Under the pieces are notes generated by a model. The model was not told the DNA's origin, searched no databases, and was given only the letters and a program-made list of their open reading frames with translations. Made by a program: the position numbers and the translations under genes. Below are positions 12,001-17,878 of a DNA stretch of 33,779 bases, one piece after another (the stretch's first letter is position 1; every line of letters begins with the position of its first letter). The DNA is from Lachnospiraceae bacterium. GTDB lineage: Bacteria > Bacillota > Clostridia > Lachnospirales > Lachnospiraceae. The DNA is taken from assembly GCA_017442865.1 (NCBI GenBank), contig JAFRXK010000025.1, positions 1-33,779 on the forward strand, read 5' to 3'.

Positions 12001-12982
12001 TAAACATACCATCTGATACTATTAAATTCTTTAATGAAGACGGCAGAGTTATCGTAAAGGCATTGTTATCCGCATGTATACTCCTGTTCACAGCTGCTGC
12101 ATATGTGTTTCCATTATAAGACAACTGTGCCGTCAGACTGCTCGTCATTTCGTATTTTTCATTCAGTCTTATACTCCAAAGAGCATCTGGATTTATAGAT
12201 TCCACAGGAAAATATCCCGCACTTGGCCATGCGTAATAATCCTTATCATTTGATGTACTTCTGCTTTCATAATAATACATAGAGACGCAATCATACAAAT
12301 CATTAAATCCATTATAAGTTTTTTGTACACAACCAAAGCTTGTTTTTTCCGATTTGTAATCCAAAATACTTAATCTGTGTCCAACACTTCCTGCAGTTTG
12401 ATTTTTTGTATCATCCACATAGTTTTTTATATCTTCATACATCTGTGGCCAGCTAGGATACCTTCCCAAATAGCCTACATTTCCAGTCCAATGCCATATT
12501 CTATTATTTGAATCAGTTAGTTGACCAGCGCCTATGCCATCAGATGCCTGACTATAAAAACTTGTCCCCATATTACTCGGCTTTGGTAAACTATGAGCAA
12601 TTGTATTATAATAAGACATCAGAACGCTGCCGGCCTGATTATATACCATTCTGTCTGAATATGTTGATACATCGCTCGTTCCTGCAAGCCATCTGAAATA
12701 ATTAATCTGCTTTAAAACGTCTGATATTACTCCTGAATTAAGTGCTCCACCATTATATGGCGAAGTTAACGAAGGTGTCGCCGAGAATATACTGTTGCTG
12801 TAATTATAACTAGGCTGTGAAGCAATATACTTATTTATAATCTCCTGCTTCGTTCTCGAACTCGTCGAATTAGTGAGTACCGATGCCGCTTCCGCCCTTC
12901 TGGCCGGTACTCTGTCATAATCTGAAAATACTGTTGTAAGCATTAATATACATAATATAATGCTTAAAATTCTTTTCTTCAT
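50..12982 (-). CDS. Giant secreted CAP-domain / multi-Ig-like surface protein with 27 His/Cys modules (4310 aa)
   Basis: A single uninterrupted frame. Residues 1-32 are a signal peptide (MKKR, hydrophobic core, probable AEA cleavage). Residues about 82-240 resemble a CAP (SCP/PR1) domain: INYFRWLAG at 93-101, His130 in an AHS context, and GHR at 201-203 are typical CAP positions. An Ig-like (Big_2-type) domain follows at about 370-471. Residues 472-3978 are 27 tandem modules averaging 130 residues; each starts with HxH (or CxH/HxxH), then about 18 residues later CxC or CxxC, then an Ig-like sandwich ending in a GTATVRIYPEYN-like strand. Residues 3979-4310 form a C-terminal region of two related halves. 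No LPxTG motif, transmembrane anchor or cell-wall-binding repeat is visible, so how it attaches is unknown. An AGGAG lies about 12 nt before the ATG. A surface or adhesive role is inference; the precise function is unknown. Confidence 0.9.
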   Translation of the reverse strand: MKKRILSIILCILMLTTVFSDYDRVPARRAEAASVLTNSTSSRTKQEIINKYIASQPSYNYSNSIFSATPSLTSPYNGGALNSGVISDVLKQINYFRWLAGTSDVSTYSDRMVYNQAGSVLMSYYNTIAHSLPKPSNMGTSFYSQASDGIGAGQLTDSNNRIWHWTGNVGYLGRYPSWPQMYEDIKNYVDDTKNQTAGSVGHRLSILDYKSEKTSFGCVQKTYNGFNDLYDCVSMYYYESRSTSNDKDYYAWPSAGYFPVESINPDALWSIRLNEKYEMTSSLTAQLSYNGNTYAAAVNRSIHADNNAFTITLPSSLKNLIVSDGMFKDGVNVTLNVSGIKETSTGSAKTISHTVRFFLAQEIKPTSVNVYQAINESSYYSNPVSNLTLNTGDTCILRLEYSPSDSTNKGFTPSYSTSGVVSCSNYTAYSASLGVKFYKLTASQAGTTIVTFRSDADSSVSKSITVTVNAPHTHDYSTYVSTTNGVATFKCSCGATTTKTVPTTINVYRVVGSTNSTLASSYTMTVGDTFDFKVYSFSPSGAVFGDMKVKITSGSSYISYTETSSANRTGRFTMTGAGTATVKIYPEYNEAAAKTVTFTINPAHTHNYSTYVSTTNGVATFRCSCGETTTKNAPTSITVYKVVGSTNYILNSAYTVTEGDTFDFKVSSYLPSDAVFGDMKVKITSGSSYITYSETSSANRTGRFTMKAAGTATVKIYPEYNEAAGKTITFTINPAHTHNYSTYVSTTNGVATLRCSCGETTTVTAPATITVFKMSGNSGISVDSSYNMIIGDTFDFMLSCSPSSAQQGQLKVVIQNSSVISYTASSTANNRGTLTMLSAGTTTVKIYPEYNPSESKTITFTVTPPHTHDYTFVSLTDGIATVRCSCGDEMQVNAPTTQSVYFYRNGSSVSAKSLMEGVIGEVYDIYTYAYPSGSSEGAIAVEISNPSVASFEKTTQTRGKLTLLSKGTTIVRVYQKYNPEVYNEYTFDVDTHAHNYVWQSTENNVATFKCSTCNKEKQENAPTSLSPYMYLGSTYVSLSGGEVKLESYKLYYSVGSNYDLTKACDVTISDSSIATFTPVSNSYGNIEFVNTGEVTVTISVKYNPTVKRTYTLYASNCEHDYKWNRTVDNVGISKCSNCGHEKNMSVPTSMNLCRVEDGSNYWIPDTSSYNKNIGDTFDFIVSSFYPSSAPTGRLMVDISDDSIVSYTPASTDDTNKEGTLTMLAGGTATVRIYPEYNEGAAKTITFNVHEHDYTFVSMEDGVATLRCSCGEEKQVNAPTYQSYSLYKNGSYVSYNGLEECVIGDVYSVYTYISPSNCEGLIAVEISDPSVASFERTSVTRGNLTITGTGTTTVRVYQKYNPELYKEYTFDADTHAHNYVWQGTENNVATFKCTTCNKERQVDAPTYISPFWYYNGGSSSTSVPAEGDILKGSYELYVYTNNSSGMAGGFDVTISDSSVATFTPTSKSYGMIDFVNNGEVTITFYAKYNPTVTRTYTLYASDCEHDYSWNRTVDNVGIARCSLCGHEKNMDVPTTMNLYRVENGSNYWISDSYSYNKNIGDTFSFKVTSFNPSSAPTGRLMVDISDDSIVSYTPASEDDSNREGTLTMLAGGTATVRIYPEYNEGIAKTITFNVHEHSYEWYSTTGDVATLKCGCGDTKQINVPTEITVGWRTGENTYTTNTPSEQQETGSTLKLVVPRSGWGTIDNGVNKEVVIEISDTNVVSFTLERDEWSSYEGTLTMLATGTATVKVYPKYNPEIAETFTFTVVPPHVHDYEFVSFTDGWALARCSCGAETNIYAPYGHCVYVTSSNTSAKVNDITETVIGESFNISAYSYNTGADCTIMAEISDPSVAVFERTGWKTGRLRMLSKGVTTVKIYQRYNPSVCNEYTFDVDTHYHDYEWQGTENNVATFKCSTCDKERQVDAPTYVNTYWYHGDPLSVVNIPTEGDILRDSYELRVYTDNAYNMASGFEVSISDSDIATYTPVSDTKGTIDFIGNGEVTITVYVKYNPEIKKTFKFYASDCTHDYQWNRTVDNVGIARCSLCGHEQNMSVPTSIDVYKLESDNTLSTLSSSYENKIGDTFDFRLTGYSPSSASFGRMMVDISDNNVVSYTPASEDDSNREGTFTMLAGGSATVRIYPEYNEGIAKTIVFNVHEHDYQFESITDGMATIRCSCGDEKQVTAPTTQYIKYLNTDENYYYDLKSKETVVGEEYIISSNVFPNGCEKNLVVEISDPSVASYEATSNTRGKLTMLAKGTTTVRFYQKYNPSVYNEYTFDVDTHAHNYEWQGTENDIATFKCSLCDKAKQADAPTYISPSWYYNASTYVNVKTEDEIKAGSYNLYYGGNNMYGMAGGCEVEISDSNIATFTQTSATSGIIEFTNSGNVTITFFAKYNPTVRKTYTLYASDCTHEYEWQGTENNIATFRCSLCEHEKQVNMPVAASVYWKKTESIATSVPPVSEQEIDAKHTILIYQDSNYDDLGNEYVVEISDDEIISCVSDLSESWRKSYELTMLKPGTATVTVYPKYNPAVAKTFTFTVLPPHEHDYTEWTGTEEGMATFECECGETTQIAVPASISVSRNDGNAAGELASAYELTSGDTIGFKLTGYAPADTLFGSMVVETSDASIVSYTPASEDEDNTEGTLTMHAAGSATVKIYPYYNEAAAKTITFTVLSHEEHDYKFVSLANGIATIRCICGDERQVTAPTSQYVFIRTGGAYESINPYHGTEECVIGDVYDIDTYLGPQGCEGAVLVEISDPSVASFEATGATSGKLTMLAKGSISVKVGQKYNPNIYSIYYFDVDDHVHDYELMSNEGSYANIRCSICGKEEQVYTPSNFSISWYDSEDEYVALQEEDEIAKGSYEIGVYPNSTSRFADEHVVEISDSSIATFTPDSKTYGTIEFVSEGEVTVTIYLKYNPSVSKTYTLTVYDPHEHDYSEWTGTEEGMATFECECGETTQIAVPTSISVSRNDGNEAGELASAYELTIGDTLGFKLTGYAPADTLFGSMVVKTSDESVVSYTPASEDDDNTEGTLTMHAAGSATVKIYPYYNEAAAKTITFTVLPHEEHDYQFVSARKGIATWRCICGDERQIAVPTSQTVTVQNGTTYWEPSNYEEGLECVVGDVCDISIKCYPANVENIVCVEISDPSIASYEATGNSTGRLKLNSKGVVCVTFSQKYDPDMRKTAYFYVDDHAHDYVLQSVEEGYAVIICSICDRERHVNVPSSMGICWYDSQDNDLNIQDEADIEIGRYKINVYTDFLPHLGDEHVVEISDSSIATFTYDSDKSGTIEFVKGGTVTVTIYLKYNPSVRKTYTLTVYDPHEHDYQYSYTNEYGYAIFTCECGETEAVRVPTYVFVGWYDEEGDSYESSPAVTWETGMQTEFIYSFYPSIYESNEVNTEFVINISNPDVMSIEECGDAENGDYRYKVNMLAQGETTLTIYPKYNPDLAQTFNFTVIQHEHDYSEWTGTADGVATFKCECGETTQVSVPTSITVNRVDERGLYVPIEESYECLLEDTLEIYTVGYSPSNTRFGRMIVDISDSSIVSYTPQSTHESNKRGTLTMLAGGTATVRVYPEFNEAAAVSFDITVIPHKHDYKLVGIDDSGIATIRCSCGDEKRVVAPYTQWSILTLENRTEEITEELGFSNNLIGDVYDITSTVYSHYCEALNVVEISDPSVASYEATGKTSGKLTLLAKGTTTVRIYQRYNPSLSEEFTFEVDDHIHDYVWQGAQNNYATFKCSICDKVRETYIPDNITSSMYDNDAYFYDIQRENDVKKKIYTMYTYFDEYDGLAGGFNVEVSDNSIATYTAESMQSGTIEFIDNGEVTVTFTAKYNPDAIRTYKFYVSDCEHEYEVVNAENDIVYLRCGLCGHEREDDLTLEPALSLSCDDDNFEAAPHNIIMNKGDFINYRLTHNYLHDEYIVTSDDSDVVYIDGAYGDGYFPEYEGSFNAENEGSAVITIINKNCPSISCTYNITVLGESNLPEFKISRATLKLENNISIVFKADAKLAEVYHDMYIEVEQEIENGQKIKKRVDGTLSADGSFYEFVYTGVNAKAVGDNLDITIFGYDTEGNLIQGGTKTGYSVKQYCMSMLSKDDDYFTSLGFVEEKTEALKTLLVDLLNYASEAQNYFEYKTDYLANAELSEEQAEYASDDSVLNELINVTNLRQETVNNPQAQWKAASVVLKSKTGIRVKFTYNGDINDIAVVAKPENGAEMRITEFEECGENTYYAYYNELNAYQFDESVDFVVVSGSEKISNTLRYSVESYAARKISSANLEDVVSAMIKYGKSAKVYAFGDFKKNYNANTEEKLIIE
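1049..11569 (-). repeat. 27 tandem coding modules (His/Cys site plus Ig-like domain)
   Basis: These bases encode residues 472-3978 of the giant protein. All 27 modules keep four candidate metal ligands: 20 open with HxH, 5 with CxH and 2 with HxxH; 15 continue with CxC and 12 with CxxC. Every CxH module has CxxC. From the fourth module on, module types recur in the order A-B-C (sometimes A-B-D-C), giving a longer period. For example, module 17 (starting at residue 2541) and module 20 (residue 2930) are about 92% identical and exactly 389 residues apart. The array therefore grew by copying blocks of about three modules as well as single ones. Confidence 0.92.
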
Positions 12983-13103
12983 CTGTCCGCTGTTCTCCTT
13001 TCAAATGCAAACTTTTTGTAAGCCCCAAAGCAAATCACGCAGAAAATAACGTTTCACTTTATTTTTTTATAATTTATAAAATGAAATTATCTGCCCTATA
13101 CTT

Positions 13104-13117
13104 AAACGATATCGTTT
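13104..13117. promoter_or_regulatory. 14-bp palindromic operator candidate upstream of the giant gene
   Basis: AAACGATATCGTTT is a perfect palindrome located just downstream of the proposed -10 box, around the expected transcription start. That is a classic position for repressor binding by a dimeric regulator. No cognate regulator is encoded next to it. The assignment rests on symmetry and position only. Confidence 0.45.
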
Positions 13118-13119
13118 TA

Positions 13120-13148
13120 ATTGTAAATGAATAAATATAAAAACGCAA
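13120..13148 (-). promoter_or_regulatory. Candidate sigma-A promoter for the giant gene
   Basis: On the minus strand, TTGCGT (13143-13148) and TACAAT (13120-13125) are separated by 17 bp. The start would fall near 13113, inside the 14-bp palindrome, giving a leader of about 130 nt before the ATG at 12982. The -10 box matches 5 of 6 consensus bases, the -35 box is weaker. Confidence 0.45.
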
Positions 13149-13245
13149 TCCACATTATTCATATATTTTTTATAATTAAATCAGTAATAATTAATAAATC
13201 TCTTTGAAAAAGATACATTATGACTAATCCAACAGCGGTTTTTGT

Positions 13246-13280
13246 ACAAAATAACAACAGCGGCTGCCCTAGGGCAGCCG
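13246..13280 (-). terminator. Intrinsic terminator of the purine permease gene
   Basis: A perfect 20-bp GC-rich palindrome (CGGCTGCCCT/AGGGCAGCCG, 13261-13280) is followed on the minus strand by a U-rich stretch (CTGTTGTTATTTTG). It lies about 120 bases after the permease stop codon and separates that transcript from the giant gene's promoter. Confidence 0.7.
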
Positions 13281-13330
13281 CCGGTTTCGTCCATATTCTA
13301 TTATATAATATGTCTTCTGACCATGATTTC

Positions 13331-13395
13331 ATATTGTGATTTCGGAGTCAAAATCCAATATCCGGATTGTTCCGTGCTTCGCACTCCCACAATCC
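13331..13395 (-). repeat. Two consecutive hairpins in the permease 3' untranslated region
   Basis: Between the permease stop and its terminator there are two inverted repeats. At 13364-13395, GGATTGT pairs with ACAATCC around an inner GTGC-TTC-GCAC stem. At 13331-13361, ATATTG-GATTT pairs with AAATC-CAATAT with one bulged base. Together with the terminator they would give a long folded 3' end. It could be a repetitive intergenic element or a 3'-derived small RNA; the sequence alone does not decide. Confidence 0.45.
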
Positions 13396-13402
13396 TCCCA
13401 CA

Positions 13403-14836
13403 TTATACAACTACAAAGAACTTAATCAGGAACAGTGCTGAAATAATGTATGTGAGAACTGATACATCCTTTGCCTTTCCTGAGAAAACCTTAATGATTG
13501 TATAAGTGATAAGTGCCATACCGATACCATGTCCGATAGAACCTGAGATAGGCATGAATATAAGCATGATTGCAACAGGAGCAACCTGGTCGATATCTGT
13601 CCAGTTAATGTTCTTAAGACCTGCAAGCATAAGAACGCCAACATAGATAAGAGCTGCTGATGTAGCTGCCGGTGGAATAATTGCTGCTACAGGAGCGATA
13701 AACATACAAGCAAGGAAGAGTACGCCGGTTGTAAGAGCTGTAAGACCAGTTCTACCGCCTTCCTCAACGCCTGATGCAGACTCGATAAATGTAGTAACTG
13801 TTGATGTACCTGTGCAGGCACCTGTTACAGTACCGATAGCGTCTGAAAGAAGAGCTTCCTTCATCTTAGGCATCTTGCCGTCCTTGTTGAGCATATTTGC
13901 ACGGGATGCTGTACCGATAAGTGTTCCGATTGTATCGAACATATCAATCATACAGAATGTGATAATAAGTGTAATAACCGTGAACCATCCGATTGAAACA
14001 AATGTCTTGAAATCAAACTTAAATAATGTTGTATTTGCAAAATCAGCAAAAGGTGGAATAAATGAAGCACCCTTAAGAGATTCAAATGGATTTCTGTCAA
14101 GGAAAATAGCCTGTCCTGCCCAGTTGATAATACTTGCAACAAGCATTCCAAGAAGAACAGAACCCTTAATCTTCTTCTTTGCAAGAATAACAATTACAAA
14201 GAAACCGATAAACATCGTTACAACTGTAAGCACCATCTCAGCGTATGAAGCACCTGTTGCTTCCATATTATCCTTAATAATAGAAGGAGTAAGTGCGCCG
14301 AAGAAATCCCTAAGTGCAAAGTAAGGATTGCCGGTTGAATCATATACGCCGGCATTTGAACCAAGACCGATATTTAAAAGCATGATACCGATAGCCGGTG
14401 CAATACCCATACGAACAGCCTCAGGAATAGCCTCAACAATCTTCTCGCGGATATTCAATACTGATAAGATAATAAATATGATACCTTCAATAAGAATAAT
14501 ACACAGCGCTGCCTGGAAGGATACAAGATATGATGTACCTGTAAGAACAACGATATTTGATACTACAACTGCAAAGAATGAGTTAAGACCCATACCAGGT
14601 GCCATTGCAAAAGGCTTGTTTGCCAGAAATGCCATAGCAAACATACCGATAGCTGATGCAATACATGTTGCGAGGAATACACCATTCCACAAATCCTGAC
14701 CATTTGCGCCGAAGCCTGTCAACAGATTAGGATTCAGGGCGATAATGTACGCCATAGTCATGAATGTCGTAAGTCCGGCAAAAATCTCAGTGCGGACATT
14801 CGTACCATTCGCTTTGAGCTTGAAAAGTTTCTCCAT
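13403..14836 (-). CDS. NCS2-family purine permease, AzgA/PbuG type (477 aa)
   Basis: A polytopic membrane protein that should import hypoxanthine, guanine or adenine with protons. It carries family hallmarks: an N-terminal VRTEIFAGLTTFMTMAYII segment, a PFAMAPGMGLNSFFA motif, the IDMFDTIGTL segment and the GTSTVTTFIESASG-VEEGGRTG signature of the AzgA/PbuG (COG2252) branch. Its length is normal for the family. I place the start at 14836 (MEKLFKLKANG), not at an in-frame ATG 23 codons earlier, because GGAGGG (14844-14849) lies 7 nt upstream of it and the earlier ATG would fall in promoter DNA. It is a single-gene unit with its own promoter and terminator. Which purine it carries cannot be read from the sequence. 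Confidence 0.93.
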   Translation of the reverse strand: MEKLFKLKANGTNVRTEIFAGLTTFMTMAYIIALNPNLLTGFGANGQDLWNGVFLATCIASAIGMFAMAFLANKPFAMAPGMGLNSFFAVVVSNIVVLTGTSYLVSFQAALCIILIEGIIFIILSVLNIREKIVEAIPEAVRMGIAPAIGIMLLNIGLGSNAGVYDSTGNPYFALRDFFGALTPSIIKDNMEATGASYAEMVLTVVTMFIGFFVIVILAKKKIKGSVLLGMLVASIINWAGQAIFLDRNPFESLKGASFIPPFADFANTTLFKFDFKTFVSIGWFTVITLIITFCMIDMFDTIGTLIGTASRANMLNKDGKMPKMKEALLSDAIGTVTGACTGTSTVTTFIESASGVEEGGRTGLTALTTGVLFLACMFIAPVAAIIPPAATSAALIYVGVLMLAGLKNINWTDIDQVAPVAIMLIFMPISGSIGHGIGMALITYTIIKVFSGKAKDVSVLTYIISALFLIKFFVVV

Positions 14837-14895
14837 AATTTTTCCCTCCGTGGTTTTTGTATATTTATTTTTAATAAATATATTATTATTTATTA

Positions 14896-14924
14896 ATAAT
14901 ACCACATCAGCGAACTAAAGTAAA
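14896..14924 (-). promoter_or_regulatory. Candidate promoter of the purine permease
   Basis: TTTACT (14919-14924) and TATTAT (14896-14901) are 17 bp apart on the minus strand, with TGG just before the -10 box (extended -10). The expected leader of about 50 nt is too short for a purine riboswitch, and none of that aptamer's conserved sequence is seen. Confidence 0.5.
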
Positions 14925-15028
14925 TAAAATTACAGCGATAAATAATTAAATATTTTGATAATTCCAATCAAAAAATATCATTTACCGCTAATTGAACAGC
15001 ACAAGCTCACTTTACACAGTCCTTCATA

Positions 15029-16210
15029 CTAATGACCCGGCAGCACAATCCACTCATGCTTCCCTGTGCCTATCTGGCTCTTGTCAAATGCCTTTATGAC
15101 GGACTCATCAAGCATGTTAAAATCATTATCCATGTCAACTAACTGAAACAGATAATCCTCATCACCAAAATAGCACAGAAAATCTGATGGGATTGAAATA
15201 CTGTCAACCAGCTTTCCATTTGTATCAAGTACATACACATAGTGCTTTGAAATGTCATCCAAACCACTAACTCTGGTATCTCCGTAAATGTATTTTCCAT
15301 CAAACGATAAAAACACATTATTATCAAAACCATATAGTTCTTTTTGTGTATTACTTACCATATCATATTCATACAAGGTTTTTCCGTTTGTATAATAAAT
15401 GCAGTCATCAACCACACGGAAAGAATCAGCATGAATATCCTTCAACAGCTCTGAAATTTCTCCGGTCTCAGGATTATAATACAGAATTTTATTATCTATT
15501 TCTTCATAATTACTATCTTGAAAACCCATATATATAAAAGCAATTCCGTTTTTATATGGTGAAAAATCATAGAATGTAATATCATAGCCATCAAAGCTTT
15601 TGATTAACTCAGGCTTTGCACCTTTTTCAAGCTTTGTTTTATAAAATTCAAGCTTGTCGTTTCCAACATTTAAAGCAGCATAAGCATATCCTCTGTGATA
15701 AAATACAGAAATACCTTCAATATTACCACTAAATAAATCAATAAACTTTTCTCGCTTACTGCCGTCAGGGCTTATCCGATAAATACAAGTCTTATAAACC
15801 GCTTCATTAGAATCAAATGTATCTATGCAGGAATATAAATTTTTGTCATAATACGTTAAACAGTTTACAGGCTCAGTAGCTTCAAAAACAGCATCACACT
15901 CAATGTCATCACTAAAATGTGAACAATTTGCTTTATTACAAACCGGTACTGCCTTCTTTAAATGCTTATCGAAAAACATTAATATCTTATTTGCATTTTC
16001 AGAGGTTCTATCAAAATAATGATATCCATCCTCCGTTTTCACAAAATCCTGAATAATACTTGTAAAATATGGCTGTGCATCGTAGCCAAGCTGCATGTTT
16101 TTCCAAGAAAAATCATTATTATTAAATTCACTATCGGTTTTGCCACACGCTGAAAGCACCATCACAACACACAATAAAGCTAAACATAATGTCTTAATAT
16201 TTTTCTTCAT
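15029..16210 (-). CDS. Lipoprotein of the five-member paralogous family, copy 1 (393 aa)
   Basis: Signal peptide with lipobox LSAC, so Cys22 should be lipidated and the protein displayed on the outer face of the membrane. The body resembles beta-propeller lipoproteins (DUF5050-like; family name not certain): repeated short strands with YxYxLD- and DGKYIYGD-type motifs. Residues 41-48 are LGYDAQPY, shared by four of the five paralogues. Cys91, Cys96, His98 and Cys105 form a CxxxxCxHx6C cluster that could bind metal or form disulfides. The C-terminus carries FDKSQIGTGKHEW, common to the family. AAGGAG lies 6 nt before the ATG. It is last in an operon behind a second paralogue (32-nt gap) and a small secreted protein. 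No clear terminator follows. Function unknown. Confidence 0.85.
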   Translation of the reverse strand: MKKNIKTLCLALLCVVMVLSACGKTDSEFNNNDFSWKNMQLGYDAQPYFTSIIQDFVKTEDGYHYFDRTSENANKILMFFDKHLKKAVPVCNKANCSHFSDDIECDAVFEATEPVNCLTYYDKNLYSCIDTFDSNEAVYKTCIYRISPDGSKREKFIDLFSGNIEGISVFYHRGYAYAALNVGNDKLEFYKTKLEKGAKPELIKSFDGYDITFYDFSPYKNGIAFIYMGFQDSNYEEIDNKILYYNPETGEISELLKDIHADSFRVVDDCIYYTNGKTLYEYDMVSNTQKELYGFDNNVFLSFDGKYIYGDTRVSGLDDISKHYVYVLDTNGKLVDSISIPSDFLCYFGDEDYLFQLVDMDNDFNMLDESVIKAFDKSQIGTGKHEWIVLPGH

Positions 16211-16242
16211 CTGCTTCTCCTTAAATATTTAATTTTCTTTTA

Positions 16243-17439
16243 TTATTTGACAGAAGTCGTATTCGGAAGCTCAATCCACTCTTGCTTTCCCGTGCCTATC
16301 TGGCTCTTATCAAATGCCTTGATAAACGGTATTTCCAGTGGTTCAAGATTTTCATCTAAGTCAAACCATTGGAACAGATATTTATCATCTCCAAAACTGC
16401 ACGTACGCATTGACAGTACTTTTATCTTATCAACTAATTTTCCTTCTAAATCAAGCACATAAATGTAATGCAAGTCTCCAGAGAGACCATAATATCCTAC
16501 ATTTAAATCACCATATAAATATTTCCCATCATATGAAAGATATATAGGATAATCAAATGTATACAAAAGACGATTTTCCTTAGTATCCATATTATAGACA
16601 TACAATTCTTTATCTTTTACATAATATATGCTATTATCTATTATTCTATATGAATTGTCATTTAAGCCTTCTACTAAATCGGTAATTGTTCCGCTTTCAT
16701 TGTCAAAGTATTTTATATGTCCCACAGGTTTACCATCTTCAAACGAGTAACATTTAAAAGTTATGCCCTTTTCATATGCCTGATAATCTGCTATAGTAGC
16801 ATATTTACCTTTAAAATCATAAATCACCTTTGGCTCTGCATTTTTTTCAAGCTTTACACTATATAATATCGTCTCATCCTTTTCATAATCTACAGCCACA
16901 TATATATAGCCTCTATGACAATATGCCGTTACACTGAAATTGTCTGCCGAAAAAAGCTCTATATATTTTGTTCTCTTACTCCCATCAGGGCTTATCTGAT
17001 ATATTTCGCAGCTTGTAAGATTCGTTTGACTATCCAGCTTATCCACCAATGCATACAAACACTTATCATAGTACCAAATATGCGATATATTTCCTATTCC
17101 ATCTTTCCACCACTGAAATACTGCATCGCAGCTTTCATTTGCTGAGTGAGTACAATCCGCCTTGTTACATACAGGGATTGCCTTTTGCGTAGTTTCGTCA
17201 AAATATATAAGATATGTGCAGGTATTATCATAATCTTCACTCAGATAATAATATCCGTTTTCTGCTTTTGCAAAATTTCCTATTCTTTCATCAAAATAAG
17301 GCTGAGCATCATATCCCACCCTGATATTCTCCCATGAAAATCTTTCTGTATCTGAACCTTTATCTTCTTTGCTGCAAGCCGAAAAAAACAGTGTCATGCA
17401 TAATAATATTATTCCGGTAACTCTTGTAACTTTTCCCAT
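16243..17439 (-). CDS. Lipoprotein of the five-member paralogous family, copy 2 (398 aa)
   Basis: Signal peptide ending FFSAC, giving a lipidated Cys22. It shares the family layout: VGYDAQPY near residue 41, the Cys91-Cys96-His98-Cys104 cluster in VCNKADCTH, LSYDGKYLYGD in the C-terminal half, and FDKSQIGTGKQEWIELP near the end. GAGGAA precedes the ATG by 5 nt. It lies between a small secreted protein (upstream, separated by a strong hairpin) and another lipoprotein (downstream), and they should share one transcript. The predicted fold is a beta-propeller, by the regular strand pattern. Role unknown: binding or sensing at the cell surface, or protection from the secreted partner, are both possible. 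Confidence 0.85.
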   Translation of the reverse strand: MGKVTRVTGIILLCMTLFFSACSKEDKGSDTERFSWENIRVGYDAQPYFDERIGNFAKAENGYYYLSEDYDNTCTYLIYFDETTQKAIPVCNKADCTHSANESCDAVFQWWKDGIGNISHIWYYDKCLYALVDKLDSQTNLTSCEIYQISPDGSKRTKYIELFSADNFSVTAYCHRGYIYVAVDYEKDETILYSVKLEKNAEPKVIYDFKGKYATIADYQAYEKGITFKCYSFEDGKPVGHIKYFDNESGTITDLVEGLNDNSYRIIDNSIYYVKDKELYVYNMDTKENRLLYTFDYPIYLSYDGKYLYGDLNVGYYGLSGDLHYIYVLDLEGKLVDKIKVLSMRTCSFGDDKYLFQWFDLDENLEPLEIPFIKAFDKSQIGTGKQEWIELPNTTSVK

Positions 17440-17477
17440 TAACGTTCCTCATCTAAAATTTATTATTGTCATCTTAA

Positions 17478-17507
17478 AGGCTTCTAAGCTAAATAGCCTA
17501 GAAGCCT
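17478..17507 (-). terminator. Hairpin between small secreted protein and lipoproteins (attenuator candidate)
   Basis: AGGCTTCTA pairs with TAGAAGCCT around an inner GCTA/TAGC stem with one A-C mismatch between them and a 2-nt loop. It starts 5 bases after the TAATAA of the small secreted gene. The following U-run is short (TTTAAG), so it could terminate only part of the transcripts or block 3' decay. Either would make the secreted protein more abundant than the lipoproteins. The same core recurs at 19366 and 20673. Confidence 0.6.
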
Positions 17508-17512
17508 CGTTT

Positions 17513-17878
17513 TTAATAATGAAGTGTTGCCTCTATCGTCTGAGTATTATTTCTTGAGCCATATGCCTTTTGTGTGCCATAATACATTTTCCCATTTATT
17601 GAACAAGATGCCTGCGCACCATATTTTGATGATGACGCACATTTATAATTAACTGTTCCATAAGCACTATAAAAATAGCCTGACATATTTATATTTAAAT
17701 CTGCACTTGTTCCTGATATTATTGTAGCACTTATAGATGATGTCGTTGCCATCCAATCAACTCTTAGATTTGCATAACTATAAACTGTTCCGCTTGCTGC
17801 CATTGCCGGCATTGATGAACCCATCAACAATGTCAGGCTCAGTACTGTACAAAGTACTTTTTTCTTTAAATTCTTCAT
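17513..17878 (-). CDS. Small secreted protein, paralogue 1 (121 aa)
   Basis: Signal peptide MKNLKKK plus a hydrophobic core, with probable cleavage after AMA at residue 27, leaving about 94 residues. The mature part is rich in Tyr, Ser, Thr and Asn, begins SGTVYSYANLR, contains two Cys residues (in KCASS and ASCS) and ends in AYGSRNN...ATLHY. I do not recognise the family. The size and composition recall secreted antimicrobial or structural beta-sheet proteins, but no match can be claimed. AAGGAG lies 9 nt upstream of the ATG. It is first in the operon behind a structured leader RNA. Its signal peptide is nearly identical to that of the paralogue at 20725-21093, while the mature parts have diverged. 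Confidence 0.8.
   Translation of the reverse strand: MKNLKKKVLCTVLSLTLLMGSSMPAMAASGTVYSYANLRVDWMATTSSISATIISGTSADLNINMSGYFYSAYGTVNYKCASSSKYGAQASCSINGKMYYGTQKAYGSRNNTQTIEATLHY

Noticed and set aside
196..12696. Many short plus-strand open frames of 60-90 codons opposite the giant gene
   Set aside because: They recur at the same place in each repeated module, lack ribosome sites and consist of low-complexity shadow peptides; they are by-products of the repetitive coding strand.
13812..14324. Plus-strand open frame of 170 codons opposite the permease
   Set aside because: It is antisense to a well-conserved membrane protein, has no ribosome site and matches no family; the same applies to the 199-codon frame at 25375-25974 opposite pntB.
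14837..15028. Purine riboswitch upstream of the permease
   Set aside because: The predicted leader is only about 50 nt and no aptamer-like stem pairs or conserved loop sequences are visible.
17513..17878. Assignment of the small secreted proteins to the lactococcin 972 family
   Set aside because: Size, signal peptide and beta-rich, aromatic composition are similar, but the characteristic residues do not line up convincingly and no dedicated ABC transporter genes are next to them.
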